Below are positions 7,754-17,396 of a stretch of 32,710 nucleotides of DNA, one piece after another (position 1 is the first letter of the stretch; each line of letters starts with the position of its first letter). The DNA is from Peptococcaceae bacterium. GTDB lineage: Bacteria > Bacillota > Peptococcia > DRI-13 > PHAD01. The stretch is from the NCBI GenBank assembly GCA_024655825.1, contig JANLFJ010000035.1, positions 1-32,710 on the forward strand. Reading direction: 5' to 3'. A program made the translations under genes and the position numbers. The notes beneath the pieces were generated by a model that saw nothing but the letters and a program-made list of their open reading frames with translations, searched no databases and was not told the origin of the DNA.

Positions 7754-10700
7754 TTACCCCTCAATCAATAATGCTTTTTTTAAAAATTCAATTACCATGC
7801 CCCTATTCAATTCGTCATGGCAAAACTGATTCCTGAAATGCCTGAGACAACCATAACAGCTTGTATTTCCTTCAGGCGCACCACATTCACATCGCTTTAA
7901 ACGCTCCAATGTTGCGTTCAGAACATCCATTAATATTTTATCATTGACCAGACGTCTTACGTGCCCGGCTCCGCCAGGGACATCATCGAATATCACAAGC
8001 ACAGGTTGATCCAGATTACCGACAGAATAGTATAAGCAACCGTCTAGGTCTTGCCTCTCAATTTGGAGAACTTCGCAAGTACCCTCAAGAATTCCATAAA
8101 GCATCGAGAGCCAAAAGCTTTTCCTGCTGTCAAAATATCCTTCGAAGGACATCATAAGGATGTCCGTTTCAAACTCATGCCCTAGAGCCAAGTGGTTGAT
8201 TAATGGGCCATTACATGCTGCCCCCCACGCGTTTTGGTGAGTGCTGGACGGTTTCTCGTCGCCCAGTACTGTGTATCCGCAACGGAAACATACTTTGAAA
8301 GCCTTTCCGCCGGCGTTATTGATTATCGCCAGCTTGCCCTTGGAAGCAGGGATGGCTATGAGTTTACCCCCATTCAATCCCAAGCTGACACTCTCCCCCT
8401 TATTGTCACAGCCGGAATAATATACCCTGGTAGTATACGTCCTTTCAGGCTTTTCTTCGCCTGGTTTGCCAGGCGCCTGTCTATCGGAGATAAAGCCAAA
8501 GGCAGGAATTATGAAGGTACCTTTATTTCTTATTATTTGACCACAGACAGGGCAAGTTTTTAGCGTTTCATTTTCGTTGCGTTTATCATCAAACTCCACT
8601 CGACTTCCCCGGTGATAGCTGTTGCAATTGTCACAAATGGCATACCTGTAACGCTCCCACTCTTTTTTGGGTAACCGTTTAAGATACCGGCTGGTCCATA
8701 ATTTTCCGCCAGCCACAACCTGGCTGCTTGGGGCATACTCGGATAATGCTATGCGTAAATCCCTTTCCAATCGCAGCTTCTTGACCTCTTCGCCGTGATG
8801 GGTGAGTTGCAGTTCGACCACATCTACGGGGAACCCATACTTTGGAATCACGTTCCTGGTCGATAAGTATTCAATCAGGTCTTTGTCTTTAATAGTGCTT
8901 ATTAGCCTTTTGATATGGTCAACATCGCGTCCTTCATAGAAAAGCTTTATTCGCAATTGCTCCAACTGTTCTATGTCGCCGGCTATTTCTTCCCAGGCTT
9001 TCTGTAAAACAGCCTCTCCTTCCTGGTAAAGGGTTCTTACCCACCCCCAGTTTTCCAGTTGTAGTTCATCGTGCAAATCTTGGGGAACAATCCTCTTTAA
9101 TGCTTCCTTCAAAGCCTGCGGCTTTTTATCAAGAAACTCAGCGAAGTACCGGGGACCGGACACTTCGTTTTGGAAAAAGAAATCATCCGCCTTGCCGAAA
9201 TAATCTGGTTTTTCCCTCCAGAAGTATGACAAGGCCACGGCATAAAGATGCCTTCTTACTATCTTAAGGTTTTCAATTTTAAAATAGGGCGGCTTAATAA
9301 TACCCGCAACCATGCGCCACGGTTCCTGGTAATGGGCCAAATCATGGGAGCGCCTTTGGGCAAAGGTCAAAACATAAGCAACGCTGTCAGTCCTTCGGCC
9401 GGCGCGACCGGCTCTTTGCACATAGTTCGCAGATGAAGGGGGCATATTGCGCATAAAGACCGTTTCTAGTTCGCCTACGTCTACTCCCAACTCAAACGTG
9501 GTTGAACAGCTGAGAATATTGACGCGGCCTTTGACAAAATCGTTTTGCAGTTCAGCCGCAGCCTCACCGCTTAACTGCGCTGTATGTTCTTCAGCTCTCA
9601 TTCGGATGGGAAGCAAATCTATGTACAATTTAAAATAGTGGTTCTCTTTGTTAAACACTAATGGGTTACATTTCCTTAACGTGCCTTCGCAGCGATAAGT
9701 AGGACAAATTCCCCGGATATTATGAAGGGTCAGATTTTTACACTTATCACATAGATACCACTCAACACTGCTGTCCAATTGTGTGGCCTTTAATTCCCAG
9801 ATAGTATTGTTTAGCCTAAATACAGTCCCCAATTGCGGAATACTATTAATGCTAAAATACTGATTCCAAATACTGCTTGGATCGTTAAACCAAAAACTCC
9901 TCCAGATATTGCTTAATAGCTCTAAGCACTTTTCTTTCGTAATATTAGGATTTATTTTTTGAGCCAGGCGTATCAGATAATCCGACCTGCTGTTGTTCGA
10001 ACTGGAGTTCCAGCCTATCACTCCTCTTTTCGTTAAGTCGCGATCAGTTCTATCTTTCACATAATACTCACGGTTCCGAGGCTGAAAGAATTCATCCTGG
10101 GGAGATACTTCCTCAGGAAAAACGAGAGCCCCTTTTTGACGAATGGTATCAAGCAATACCTGATACAAGGTCCAGACTTCCTCTGGGGTAAAGCACCACG
10201 GATCCTTTAAAAGAGGCGGAGGAGGCGCCCATTTTGTGGATTTTACCAGAGAAAAGCCCAAGAGGCCCAAACCTTCCAAACTATTGCGCTTATCTAATGC
10301 CAACAGCTCATACATCAACCACTTCCATATTTCTGTTTTTTGTCCTGTTTTGCTGTAATCGGGAAATATCTCCATTTTCTCCATATACTTTTGCAGCGGG
10401 TTAACAATATCTTGTACCCTCCATTTGTCGTTAAGTACAGCTTCTTTATTTATCTCTAAAATTTTTAAAATTAAGCCCCTTCTAAGGATACGATCATAAG
10501 TGCGGTTTAAATAAGGTGCAAAAAAAGCCGCATCTTGCCTGCTATCGGAAAACGCCAACAACTTTCTTTGGCCGCTATGCATGAAGTCTTTATCAGTATC
10601 ATCAACATTGATTTGATATGATCTCCAGGAATCATCTTCGGCGGGAGGATTTGCTTCCTTAGCCGCTTGCCTCGGCTCGACTTCTCGATATAAAGCGGTG

Positions 10701-12640
10701 GCCAGCACACTGGTTGCCGCATCTGCGCCCGTCAGAAAACGCCATACCACTCCTTGCGGGCTCCTCTTGCCGCAGGCAGGGCAGGCATATACTTTCCCGT
10801 CTTTCACAGGCATTTTGAGCAAACTAAAGTGTTTCCTTTCTTGACAGCAGTTGCCGGCAATGGCATTGTCCTTGTCTATTGAACCGCAACTGCCACAGAG
10901 GGTGTATCTTTCGAACTTCCCGGCTGCTTCTCCAATATTGTCAGGGAAACCGACGATTTCATCCTCATCCTCTTCCACCGGCTCTATTCCCAAATTCAGC
11001 AAAAGATAGTGTTCCAAACGGGTTGACCCTACCCCCTGTTTCAGGCAATGCCTATTATTCTCTCCCTCTGCTGTGATGCCTGATAAATAAACGGCTCCAC
11101 ACTGGCGGCAGCCGGATATTTCAAAGACCGGGTACTCTCTCTCCTTCACCTTGACTGTCTCATGCCTGTCCAAAAACAACTGGAGTCCGGGGGTTAGGCT
11201 GAGGTATGCTCCCTCAATGGCCCTCACAAAGACATGATATCTGGCCGGCAGCAAGGGCTGGCTCTGAGATTCGCTTTTGGCTTTATTTGCCAAGTCAACC
11301 AAAGCTATCAGCGATACCGCCGGATCGGGTACGCCCTGGATTATTTCTTTGGCCAGGTCTAATAAAAGGACAGGACCACCTTTTTGTAAAGCATTTTGCA
11401 AACTTAATAACCTCTGTTCTCCCTTCAGTATTTCGTAAAGGAACGCCGGCCAGCCTTCAGTGCTCCCTCTGCGACAGGCTTCATCAAGCAATTGTCGGGG
11501 GACTTTGCCATCCAAGATTGATACCAATTTATCAATTTTATCCTCCTTATCCACCTTCTGTTCATCCACGATGTTCCTGCATCGGATATACTCCTCAGGG
11601 TCCAACGCTCCCCAGCTGTCTGCGGTTTGCGCCAAAGGAAGGCGAGCAGCACCTATGATGTCCTGTTTATCGGGATTATTGCTTTCGAATTCAAAATCCT
11701 CGCCAAAGAGTTGCCGGGCAAAGGCAGCCACTGCCGGGAAGTCTTTTTCTCCGCCGCCTAAGGTGGCACTGGTGGCAATACATCTTAACCGACCAGGCCG
11801 GCTCATGTTCACCCGGTCTTTTAAGCGTCGCAACAGCATGGCAGTTTCTATTCCTTTGGCTCCCATATACGTGTGGGCTTCATCGAGAACCAAAAAACGC
11901 CAATGCTTGGCATAATCGCCATCAAAAAACACGCTGTCGTCCGGTCTTAAGAGCAGGTACTCCAGCATAGCATAGTTTGTCAACAGGATGTGAGGAGGTG
12001 ATTGCCACATCTGCGTCCTGGATATTAATTCATTATCCAAGGGTTTACTGCCAAACATTTTTACGTGTTTGTCTAAAGCCGCAGCATCCTCCCGTTCAGT
12101 CTCACCCGTATAGCGGCCAAAAGTAATGTCTTTGTAGTTAGCCAAAATTTCGCGCAGGCGCGCCAGTTGGTCATTGGCCAAGGCATTCATGGGATAAAGA
12201 AGAAGCGCTCTCACTCCTGGCCCTAAACGACCCGCTTCTTTCTCTTTGAATAAATGATCAAGTATGGGAAGCAGGAAAGCCTCGGTTTTACCGCTGCCCG
12301 TGCCGGTGGCAAGAACAATATTGCGGTTTTTTTCAATTATTTTGCGCAAAGCCAATTCCTGGTGTAGGTACAGGTTACGGTCAAGCTTAAAAGAAGAAGA
12401 CTGCAACTTTATAAACTCCCTGGATAAGAGTCCCTCCTTGATCAGTTCGTTTATTGTTGCCCCTTTTTGAAAAGAAGGTGTCGCCTCCAGGATGGGGCCC
12501 TTAATAAATTTACCCGGTACTTTAAGAAGATTTACAAACTGTTCATGCAAATTGTGGTCATGTAGAGGAAACGAGGTGGATAAATAGCTGAGATAACTAT
12601 CCTCGACAGCTTTTGTCACTTTAATAGGATCAAAGCTCAT
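7754..12640 (-). CDS. Large DEAH-box helicase with DUF1998-type C-terminus (DruE/DrmB-like)
   Basis: This is a 1628-residue superfamily 2 helicase. Walker A GTGSGKT is at 113-119, followed by LLYPMNALANDQLARL, DEAH at 253-256 and SAT at 291-293. The second RecA domain includes TFELGVDVGELE and the arginine-finger motif YVQRAGRAGR around residues 1040-1070. The long middle and C-terminus carry many paired cysteines (CRQCG, CGSCG, CPACG, CDKC, CDNC, CPVCG, CFRCG), suggesting several zinc ribbons. The end, from DDVPGGAGHVRRL to CYGCLRHFRNQFCHD, is the DUF1998 signature. Helicases of this layout occur in Druantia (DruE) and, as two proteins, in DISARM. The start overlaps the giant upstream gene by 11 nt, which implies coupled translation. 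No frameshift is seen. Confidence 0.85.
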   Translation of the reverse strand: MSFDPIKVTKAVEDSYLSYLSTSFPLHDHNLHEQFVNLLKVPGKFIKGPILEATPSFQKGATINELIKEGLLSREFIKLQSSSFKLDRNLYLHQELALRKIIEKNRNIVLATGTGSGKTEAFLLPILDHLFKEKEAGRLGPGVRALLLYPMNALANDQLARLREILANYKDITFGRYTGETEREDAAALDKHVKMFGSKPLDNELISRTQMWQSPPHILLTNYAMLEYLLLRPDDSVFFDGDYAKHWRFLVLDEAHTYMGAKGIETAMLLRRLKDRVNMSRPGRLRCIATSATLGGGEKDFPAVAAFARQLFGEDFEFESNNPDKQDIIGAARLPLAQTADSWGALDPEEYIRCRNIVDEQKVDKEDKIDKLVSILDGKVPRQLLDEACRRGSTEGWPAFLYEILKGEQRLLSLQNALQKGGPVLLLDLAKEIIQGVPDPAVSLIALVDLANKAKSESQSQPLLPARYHVFVRAIEGAYLSLTPGLQLFLDRHETVKVKEREYPVFEISGCRQCGAVYLSGITAEGENNRHCLKQGVGSTRLEHYLLLNLGIEPVEEDEDEIVGFPDNIGEAAGKFERYTLCGSCGSIDKDNAIAGNCCQERKHFSLLKMPVKDGKVYACPACGKRSPQGVVWRFLTGADAATSVLATALYREVEPRQAAKEANPPAEDDSWRSYQINVDDTDKDFMHSGQRKLLAFSDSRQDAAFFAPYLNRTYDRILRRGLILKILEINKEAVLNDKWRVQDIVNPLQKYMEKMEIFPDYSKTGQKTEIWKWLMYELLALDKRNSLEGLGLLGFSLVKSTKWAPPPPLLKDPWCFTPEEVWTLYQVLLDTIRQKGALVFPEEVSPQDEFFQPRNREYYVKDRTDRDLTKRGVIGWNSSSNNSRSDYLIRLAQKINPNITKEKCLELLSNIWRSFWFNDPSSIWNQYFSINSIPQLGTVFRLNNTIWELKATQLDSSVEWYLCDKCKNLTLHNIRGICPTYRCEGTLRKCNPLVFNKENHYFKLYIDLLPIRMRAEEHTAQLSGEAAAELQNDFVKGRVNILSCSTTFELGVDVGELETVFMRNMPPSSANYVQRAGRAGRRTDSVAYVLTFAQRRSHDLAHYQEPWRMVAGIIKPPYFKIENLKIVRRHLYAVALSYFWREKPDYFGKADDFFFQNEVSGPRYFAEFLDKKPQALKEALKRIVPQDLHDELQLENWGWVRTLYQEGEAVLQKAWEEIAGDIEQLEQLRIKLFYEGRDVDHIKRLISTIKDKDLIEYLSTRNVIPKYGFPVDVVELQLTHHGEEVKKLRLERDLRIALSEYAPSSQVVAGGKLWTSRYLKRLPKKEWERYRYAICDNCNSYHRGSRVEFDDKRNENETLKTCPVCGQIIRNKGTFIIPAFGFISDRQAPGKPGEEKPERTYTTRVYYSGCDNKGESVSLGLNGGKLIAIPASKGKLAIINNAGGKAFKVCFRCGYTVLGDEKPSSTHQNAWGAACNGPLINHLALGHEFETDILMMSFEGYFDSRKSFWLSMLYGILEGTCEVLQIERQDLDGCLYYSVGNLDQPVLVIFDDVPGGAGHVRRLVNDKILMDVLNATLERLKRCECGAPEGNTSCYGCLRHFRNQFCHDELNRGMVIEFLKKALLIEG

Positions 12641-15600
12641 TTTTAAGCACCCCTATAAATTTATTGCATAGTTCCGCTTCTTCTTTCAAAAATATTTGGG
12701 TTAACTCATCAGCTTTTAGGCTCTGGATTGGATTTAAGCCAAACTCTATTGGGAAGGGTTCGGTTTTTGATGAAAACAGAACAAGAAGATCGTCCTTAGC
12801 CATCGGGTATTTATTAAAGATTTTGGCATATATGTCCCTAAAATTAAGACAATATAAGAATTTAGCCTTAATGGTATCAAACTGATGTTCCAGGCCTTTG
12901 CATTTCATAAAGGGGTTATGGGCATACCAGTCCGCATCGTTTTGAAAGATCCTCCCACATGTACTGCATACTACAATCCCGGTAGGTATATCAAAATAAA
13001 CCTGCTGTTCATCTTCTTTCCAGCGCAGCTTAGAATTCTTAAATGGAAAATTCAAATCTAACGAAAAGTCTCGTTTTTCTAATAACCTTGTCAGCACCCG
13101 CCCGGCTAATCCTTCCAAATTGATTGTTTTACTGGAGCCTTTATGACGGTACACCAGCTTTAAACCAATGTCATTTAATCCCTGTATTTGCTTGATAAAC
13201 TCCGTGCATTCTCCGTTTGGGCATTCCAAGGATGCGCCTTCCGTAAGGGCCATAACTCTATAGTAAGAAGGTCCATCCAGGACATCTATTGCCAACCAAT
13301 GGGCTGCCTGACCTAAATTATTGTCTTGCAGGGTTAAGCTGAATTTGCCGCCTGCGCAATAAATCTTCTCTTTAACGACTTTAGGGTTCCCTTCGTGAAT
13401 GCCCAATAGCGAAACCTCTGCCCTGATCAGGGGAGGTGCGTTGATAAATTCACCGGTTATAACAGCTTGGCTGCCAGTGACTAATTGAACTCTGCAGCTT
13501 CTCAGATATATTCCCTCGTAGTTTATATCGATTAAAAAGGTGTCTTTATCCTGGTTTGGAAACTCAACATCTCGTGGGCTCCATGGATCATCAATATCAA
13601 AGTGCAATAAATATTTGCCTTCTGATAAATGTTCTTCGATATGATCTATCACAATACTGCAGCGGCCATTCGGAATTTCCTGCACATATGGTTCCACCCA
13701 AGGTTCCTCCAGGCGCCAAAACCTTATAACCCTCTGCTCCGCCTTTCCTTTTTCTTTCCAAAACAGCTCCAAGGAATACCCATGTTTTTTGTTTTTGATG
13801 AAATATTCAAAACCATATACTTCCCACTTGCTGCGAACCCTCAACACCGGTCCTGCCCTGATTTTCCGCCGATCCTCTAATAGGTTGATGCTGAACACCT
13901 GAACCGGAAAACTGCTCTGCCTTATGGAATCAGTAAACGAAGTCAACTTAAACTGTGCCCTCCCTCCATATAAAGGCAAGGTCAATTCTTGTGCATAATC
14001 ATTCATGTACAGTTGAAGACCCCTTTTCCCCCGGCTGGAACAGAGCACCTCAAGAACCCAACCGTCCGCTTTCTGCCATTCGCCAAACCAGATTTCCTCT
14101 AAGCTGTCTGACCATTCGAAGGATCCCTTCTCTTGGTCACCGGCCAAGCGCCATTTCAGCTTAGGAATATTAACAGTCAGTTGAAAGATTGCTGTTTCTC
14201 CGCCAGATCTAGCAGTTTTAAGGTCACAGCCGAAACTGTCTGCTGAGAAATCTACAACAACATCACAGGTATCAGCTTCTTCACGTATTTTTTGGGCAGG
14301 CTGATGAACAAAAAACTCTGCCGATGGTGGTTTTGCAATACTGAGCTTAACCTCTTTCCTTGTTCCCTTCTCTTGTGGAGGGTAGATTTCCTGCTCAAAA
14401 TCGACCCGGAAACCAGGTAGATAGGCCAGCCGGTAGATTTTAAACTCCTGCCCGAGGTAGTTAAAGACAATGTCATATAACCCGGCATCCAGAGAACCGA
14501 AGAGGGATTGGTCATGTAAATCAAGCCAGGCGTTTCGGCCGTCTTTATCTATCTTTACTGCTTTAATGTCGGCTATCCTGGACCGGACAATCTTATCTCC
14601 TTTTTCATTCTCCATCATAAATATCCAATAAGATAAATCATCCTTTTCATGAAGCGGTATTTTTATTAGCGGTAATTTCTCTGAGTATACCAAAACGCCA
14701 TCCATCGAAACGTTGGAAATTTCTTCTCCGCCCTCTAACTCAGGTATAACAGTGCTCCAATCCTGGATAGGTATCTTGTATGCAATCCCTTTAATGTCAG
14801 TAAAATGTAAGCCTGTTGTATTAGAAAGGTCTAACAGCACCATGCGGAAAGACTTGTCAAGAAAGCCTATTTGCCCTTCTTCTATTATCCTTAGAGAAGG
14901 AGCGATAACAATTCCTTCATTAAGAATAAACCAGTACCGGTTTTTCCTTAATCTCTTGATATCCTGTTTTTTGCCATCTTCACTGAAAACAAGGAAATAA
15001 TCTTTCGAACCCAGACCATTAATGGTCCATGAGCGCAGGAGAGCATCACCTGAGTAAATCTCCACCTGATACTCATCTTTTAGCAAATCCAAATTGATCG
15101 CAGCCGGCAGGGTTTCCACAATACCGTCCTTACTCAAATAAGCTCTAAGGTCTGTTTTGGCCAAAACAGTTGTACCTTCCGTTGCAGTAACCACTAAAGA
15201 CAACGATTGGTAAGAGCTTCCCTTTTGATCATGATAAAGGAAGCGCATTTTTCCTGCCGCCAGCTTAATTCTTTTATACACTGGATCAAGAACAATTGTC
15301 GGAGCCACTGACCTTTCACCCTTGGGTTCTCCTTTCTCCGGCTTCTGTTCATCCCTTTTCGGCCACCATTGTTCAAACCAGCTAATCACTCTCTCAGGGA
15401 GCTGTACTGCCCTGGCCTTGTTGAATTGCCCGTCTGATGCCAATTTCACGAGTTTAACACTCTGGGCAAGAAAGTCCTCAGCCCAGTCCCCCCCGTAGAG
15501 AAGAAACCGTCTTATTGGTTCGTCGACATAAGGATACACCGTCGGGTAAGATGATAATTCTTTTTGTTTAAAATCAAGTGCGTCCTTTAGCTGTGTTAGC

Positions 15601-17360
15601 TGGGTGGATATTTCCCGTTTATGCTGGGCCAAAACGTCATTTCCAGAGCCAGGACTAATCTGAAACAACCTCTCTAATTGCCTTATTTTTCCGATAATCT
15701 TTTTATTGGTCTGTCGTAAGCTTTTAAGTTCTTGGATGGCTGATACGCCTGCCTCCAGGTCGCCATTGCCGAATCCACGGATTATCCGTTCCTTTTCTTG
15801 TAGTTCCCTTTCAATGCTTTGCTTTTTCCTGGTTAGCTCTTTTAGGGCAGGAATAACGGTCTTGTTCAGCTTAACCTTGGCCAGATAAGCATTTTTTCTC
15901 CTGTTTTGGGCTTCAGAAGCCTCGAGTGTTTTGCGTCGAAGCTGTTCCGCTTTATCCGGCTCGTTTTCAAAAGCGGCTGCCAATTCACAAATCCCGGCAT
16001 TTTGTCCCATGATTTTATTATGTGCATGTAATTCCCTTAAACCTTTGTTAAAGCAATCAGTAAGGCTTGCTACTGTTTTGACTAAAGAGCTAAACTCCTC
16101 ATGACTTTGCAAAAACAACTCCTTTTTTAAAGGGCTGTCGTATATCTCCCTCAGTGTCTCCTCTATACCTTTACGCAGTTCCAAAACCCTGTCGCTGTCA
16201 TTTTTTCCTAAAGGGATGCTCCTCCTGGAACCAAACAAACCCATAATAAAGAAGGCCAATCTCTTTATCCACCCGTTGCCTTTAGCTCTTTCTTTTTGTT
16301 CTTTCTCAGTGCTCTCTTTTAGTTGGTAATACGCCTCGATTAGCAAAAGCAATTTATCGGAGCGAAAAACAATTTCAGACTCTAATCTGGGATTTATTTG
16401 AAAAATTTTAACCAATTCCAATGATAACTGTTGTTTGGCTGTATTCAGATTCTCTAACAGTGCCTTTCTGTTTTTCTCTTGTTCTTCAAGCTGCTGTAAT
16501 CTTTCAATTTCTGCGTTTAGGTTGGGTAAAGAATCAAGCAAGGCTTGTTCTCGGGGACCAAACAGATTAATAATAGCTTCCAAGACAGTCCTTTGCTTGT
16601 CCCACTCATCCATTTCTTCCTTGAGTTGCAATAATTCCCTCTGCTTTATAGTCCGGTAACCCTCAAAGTCTTCTGGTAGACCGGACAGATTGCCGTAACT
16701 GCGGAGCTTATTCTCATAATCATTATATTGTTGATGCAATTCGATTAAAGTAGTAAGTTGTCTCTTTTTGTCATCATAATCATGGAACTTTATCATCATT
16801 TCATTTATCTCGTTATGGATTATCATTCTCTTTCTTTGCAATTGTCTAATCTTCGCCAGAAAGGACTTAAGCTCATGGCTTGATGCAATTCCCATTTTTA
16901 GTAATGGCACGACTATTTCCTCAAAGAAATCAGGCAAACAACTCTGAGGAATACCCGCATGTAAGAGGATAGGACCAACAAAACGATGGGCGCCTTCGAT
17001 CTCAGCATGATTTAAGTCATTTGAATTTATATAATCAAGAAAAAAACTCCCCAGTTTGTTCTGTAAAGTCGCATTGCTAATATCTGGGAAGGCTTCGTCA
17101 AGCGACCAGTATTGCCCTTGTTTGTAATTCCAGACGGCTTCATTAACCAATAAAAAAGCCAGACATGACGGGGCAAAGTTCAAAACAAGCTCTAGTCCCT
17201 TGTCTACATCCCGCCTAATCCGGCTATAAATAAAATCTCGCAATTTATTGGCATCCATTTCCGTCAGTTCTAGCTGTCCAATAAAGGAAACACTATTGTT
17301 AACCCTCTGTTTGTTTAAAAAATCTTCGCACTCAGAAATGTTAGTAATGCTCTCCAACAT
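12630..17360 (-). CDS. Giant uncharacterised defence-associated protein (coiled coil plus Cys/His cluster)
   Basis: I do not recognise this 1576-residue protein. Residues about 1-160 are helical. Residues about 165-640 are rich in Glu, Lys, Gln and Leu with heptad-like spacing, which suggests a long coiled coil; a hydrophobic, basic break near 370 reads KRLAFFIMGLFGSRR. Residues about 690-1440 have a beta-rich, repetitive-looking composition with many aromatic and charged alternations. Near 1460-1490 a C-x2-C cluster (CSTCGRIF, then H, C and H residues) may bind zinc. The ATG at 17360 has a GAGGTG site 6 nt upstream; a GTG three codons earlier is less likely. The gene follows the WYL gene by 36 nt and overlaps the helicase. 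It might play the part of DruH in type III Druantia, but that is only inference from position. Confidence 0.8.
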   Translation of the reverse strand: MLESITNISECEDFLNKQRVNNSVSFIGQLELTEMDANKLRDFIYSRIRRDVDKGLELVLNFAPSCLAFLLVNEAVWNYKQGQYWSLDEAFPDISNATLQNKLGSFFLDYINSNDLNHAEIEGAHRFVGPILLHAGIPQSCLPDFFEEIVVPLLKMGIASSHELKSFLAKIRQLQRKRMIIHNEINEMMIKFHDYDDKKRQLTTLIELHQQYNDYENKLRSYGNLSGLPEDFEGYRTIKQRELLQLKEEMDEWDKQRTVLEAIINLFGPREQALLDSLPNLNAEIERLQQLEEQEKNRKALLENLNTAKQQLSLELVKIFQINPRLESEIVFRSDKLLLLIEAYYQLKESTEKEQKERAKGNGWIKRLAFFIMGLFGSRRSIPLGKNDSDRVLELRKGIEETLREIYDSPLKKELFLQSHEEFSSLVKTVASLTDCFNKGLRELHAHNKIMGQNAGICELAAAFENEPDKAEQLRRKTLEASEAQNRRKNAYLAKVKLNKTVIPALKELTRKKQSIERELQEKERIIRGFGNGDLEAGVSAIQELKSLRQTNKKIIGKIRQLERLFQISPGSGNDVLAQHKREISTQLTQLKDALDFKQKELSSYPTVYPYVDEPIRRFLLYGGDWAEDFLAQSVKLVKLASDGQFNKARAVQLPERVISWFEQWWPKRDEQKPEKGEPKGERSVAPTIVLDPVYKRIKLAAGKMRFLYHDQKGSSYQSLSLVVTATEGTTVLAKTDLRAYLSKDGIVETLPAAINLDLLKDEYQVEIYSGDALLRSWTINGLGSKDYFLVFSEDGKKQDIKRLRKNRYWFILNEGIVIAPSLRIIEEGQIGFLDKSFRMVLLDLSNTTGLHFTDIKGIAYKIPIQDWSTVIPELEGGEEISNVSMDGVLVYSEKLPLIKIPLHEKDDLSYWIFMMENEKGDKIVRSRIADIKAVKIDKDGRNAWLDLHDQSLFGSLDAGLYDIVFNYLGQEFKIYRLAYLPGFRVDFEQEIYPPQEKGTRKEVKLSIAKPPSAEFFVHQPAQKIREEADTCDVVVDFSADSFGCDLKTARSGGETAIFQLTVNIPKLKWRLAGDQEKGSFEWSDSLEEIWFGEWQKADGWVLEVLCSSRGKRGLQLYMNDYAQELTLPLYGGRAQFKLTSFTDSIRQSSFPVQVFSINLLEDRRKIRAGPVLRVRSKWEVYGFEYFIKNKKHGYSLELFWKEKGKAEQRVIRFWRLEEPWVEPYVQEIPNGRCSIVIDHIEEHLSEGKYLLHFDIDDPWSPRDVEFPNQDKDTFLIDINYEGIYLRSCRVQLVTGSQAVITGEFINAPPLIRAEVSLLGIHEGNPKVVKEKIYCAGGKFSLTLQDNNLGQAAHWLAIDVLDGPSYYRVMALTEGASLECPNGECTEFIKQIQGLNDIGLKLVYRHKGSSKTINLEGLAGRVLTRLLEKRDFSLDLNFPFKNSKLRWKEDEQQVYFDIPTGIVVCSTCGRIFQNDADWYAHNPFMKCKGLEHQFDTIKAKFLYCLNFRDIYAKIFNKYPMAKDDLLVLFSSKTEPFPIEFGLNPIQSLKADELTQIFLKEEAELCNKFIGVLKNEL

Positions 17361-17396
17361 ACACAACACCTCTTTTTGCTAAAAAAAGAAGCCAAG

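Noticed and set aside
5332-12640. Canonical BREX locus
   Set aside because: Only BrxF-like and PglY/BrxC-like genes are recognisable; PglX, PglZ and BrxA/B are absent, and the helicase is DUF1998-type.
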